From positions 1 through 14,095 of the forward strand of contig JABWAM010000034.1 in NCBI GenBank assembly GCA_013360985.1: a DNA stretch of 14,095 bases, read 5' to 3'. This stretch comes from Verrucomicrobiia bacterium. GTDB lineage: Bacteria; Verrucomicrobiota; Verrucomicrobiia; JABWAM01. The notes beneath the pieces are model-generated. The model was not told the DNA's origin and ran no database searches. It saw nothing but the letters and a program-made list of their open reading frames with translations. This document shows, piece after piece, positions 13,853 through 14,095 of the stretch. A program made the translations under genes and the position numbers. The number at the start of each line of letters is the position of its first letter. Within the stretch, counting starts at the first letter, position 1.

Positions 13853-14095
13853 CGGTCATGGTGTTCAAACCATTTCTTCCTCCGCGATCCGGACGGCCAG
13901 CATGGGCCACGGAATCGAATTCTTATGCGGTCTCCTCCCGAACACCGACTATCGATTTTCCGCTTCCGACGCGACCGTCGCGCCTTCACTTTGATTGAGC
14001 GTGTGCCCAGAATAACGCACGCAGAAACTAGGTGGTTGGAACGTACCACCCCTGTCAATGGCTCACATCAGACAGGTAGCCTGACTGCCGAGCAT
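13853..14095. other. 3' non-coding tail with several short inverted repeats
   Basis: No convincing gene is visible in these 243 bp: open frames are short, lack ribosome binding sites and match nothing I recognise. Three stem-capable repeats occur in a row: 13999-14005 with 14016-14022 (one G-U pair), GGTGGT 14031-14036 with ACCACC 14045-14050, and CAGACAGG 14069-14076 with CCTGACTG 14080-14087 (one mismatch). The region may be intergenic DNA ahead of a gene beyond the window. Confidence 0.5.
13858..13878 (+). terminator. Weak candidate terminator after the PEP-CTERM gene
   Basis: ATGGT (13858-13862) and ACCAT (13869-13873) could form a 5-bp stem with a 6-nt loop, followed by a short T-rich stretch, starting 5 nt after the stop codon. 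The stem is short and the T run is interrupted, so this is only a possibility. Confidence 0.2.

Noticed and set aside
13858..13998. Short open frames after the PEP-CTERM gene (for example ATG 13858)
   Set aside because: No ribosome binding site, no recognisable family and Pro/Ser/Arg-rich products; probably non-coding.
1..14095. tRNA, rRNA, CRISPR array, transposase or integrase
   Set aside because: I looked on both strands and found no cloverleaf-like tRNA core, no regularly spaced direct repeats and no mobile-element protein motifs.

Overview
The window reads as a GC-rich bacterial chromosome segment, most likely from the Planctomycetota-Verrucomicrobiota-Chlamydiota (PVC) group, for example Verrucomicrobiota, Kiritimatiellota or Lentisphaerota. 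Four features suggest this together: a LamG-like protein with a PEP-CTERM sorting tail, a GntR/LacI-type hybrid regulator, an AraC regulator next to a phytanoyl-CoA dioxygenase-like protein, and a uroporphyrinogen-decarboxylase-like protein that is not HemE. This placement is inferred from gene content and was not tested phylogenetically.

Region 1 (1-5658, + strand) is a tightly packed housekeeping run: the 3' part of tyrA (prephenate dehydrogenase), aroA (EPSP synthase), valS (valyl-tRNA synthetase) and a TauE/SafE (TSUP) membrane exporter. Between valS and the exporter lies a possible 40-codon ORF that overlaps both neighbours by 4 nt. TyrA and AroA act in aromatic amino acid synthesis. ValS and the transporter have no obvious pathway link to them and are probably only co-transcribed.

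Region 2 (5624-8622, - strand) is a two-gene glycosylation unit. A GT2 polyprenyl-phosphate glycosyltransferase with two C-terminal membrane helices comes first, followed 5 nt later by a YfhO-like polytopic GT-C protein. The pair resembles the csbB-yfhO arrangement, in which a lipid-linked sugar made on the inner face is used by a membrane transferase outside. The 3' end of the yfhO-like gene overlaps the convergent exporter gene by 35 bp. A good -35 box lies upstream of the GT2 gene.

Region 3 (8876-12960, - strand) is an apparent four-gene operon: GntR/LacI hybrid regulator, AraC regulator (4-nt GTGA overlap), PhyH-family Fe(II)/2-oxoglutarate dioxygenase, and URO-D-like protein (4-nt ATGA overlap). 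It looks like a self-regulated accessory metabolic module of unknown substrate.

Region 4 (12961-14095) holds a 145-bp divergent intergenic region with a perfect 7-bp inverted repeat, then a + strand gene for a small secreted LamG-like PEP-CTERM protein with a strong ribosome binding site. The last 243 bp have no recognisable gene but contain several short inverted repeats. No rRNA, tRNA, CRISPR array, transposase or integrase was recognised. The most noteworthy items are the PhyH/URO-D module with its two stacked regulators, the possible translationally coupled small ORF, and the regulator's C-terminal tail, which has lost the local codon bias.
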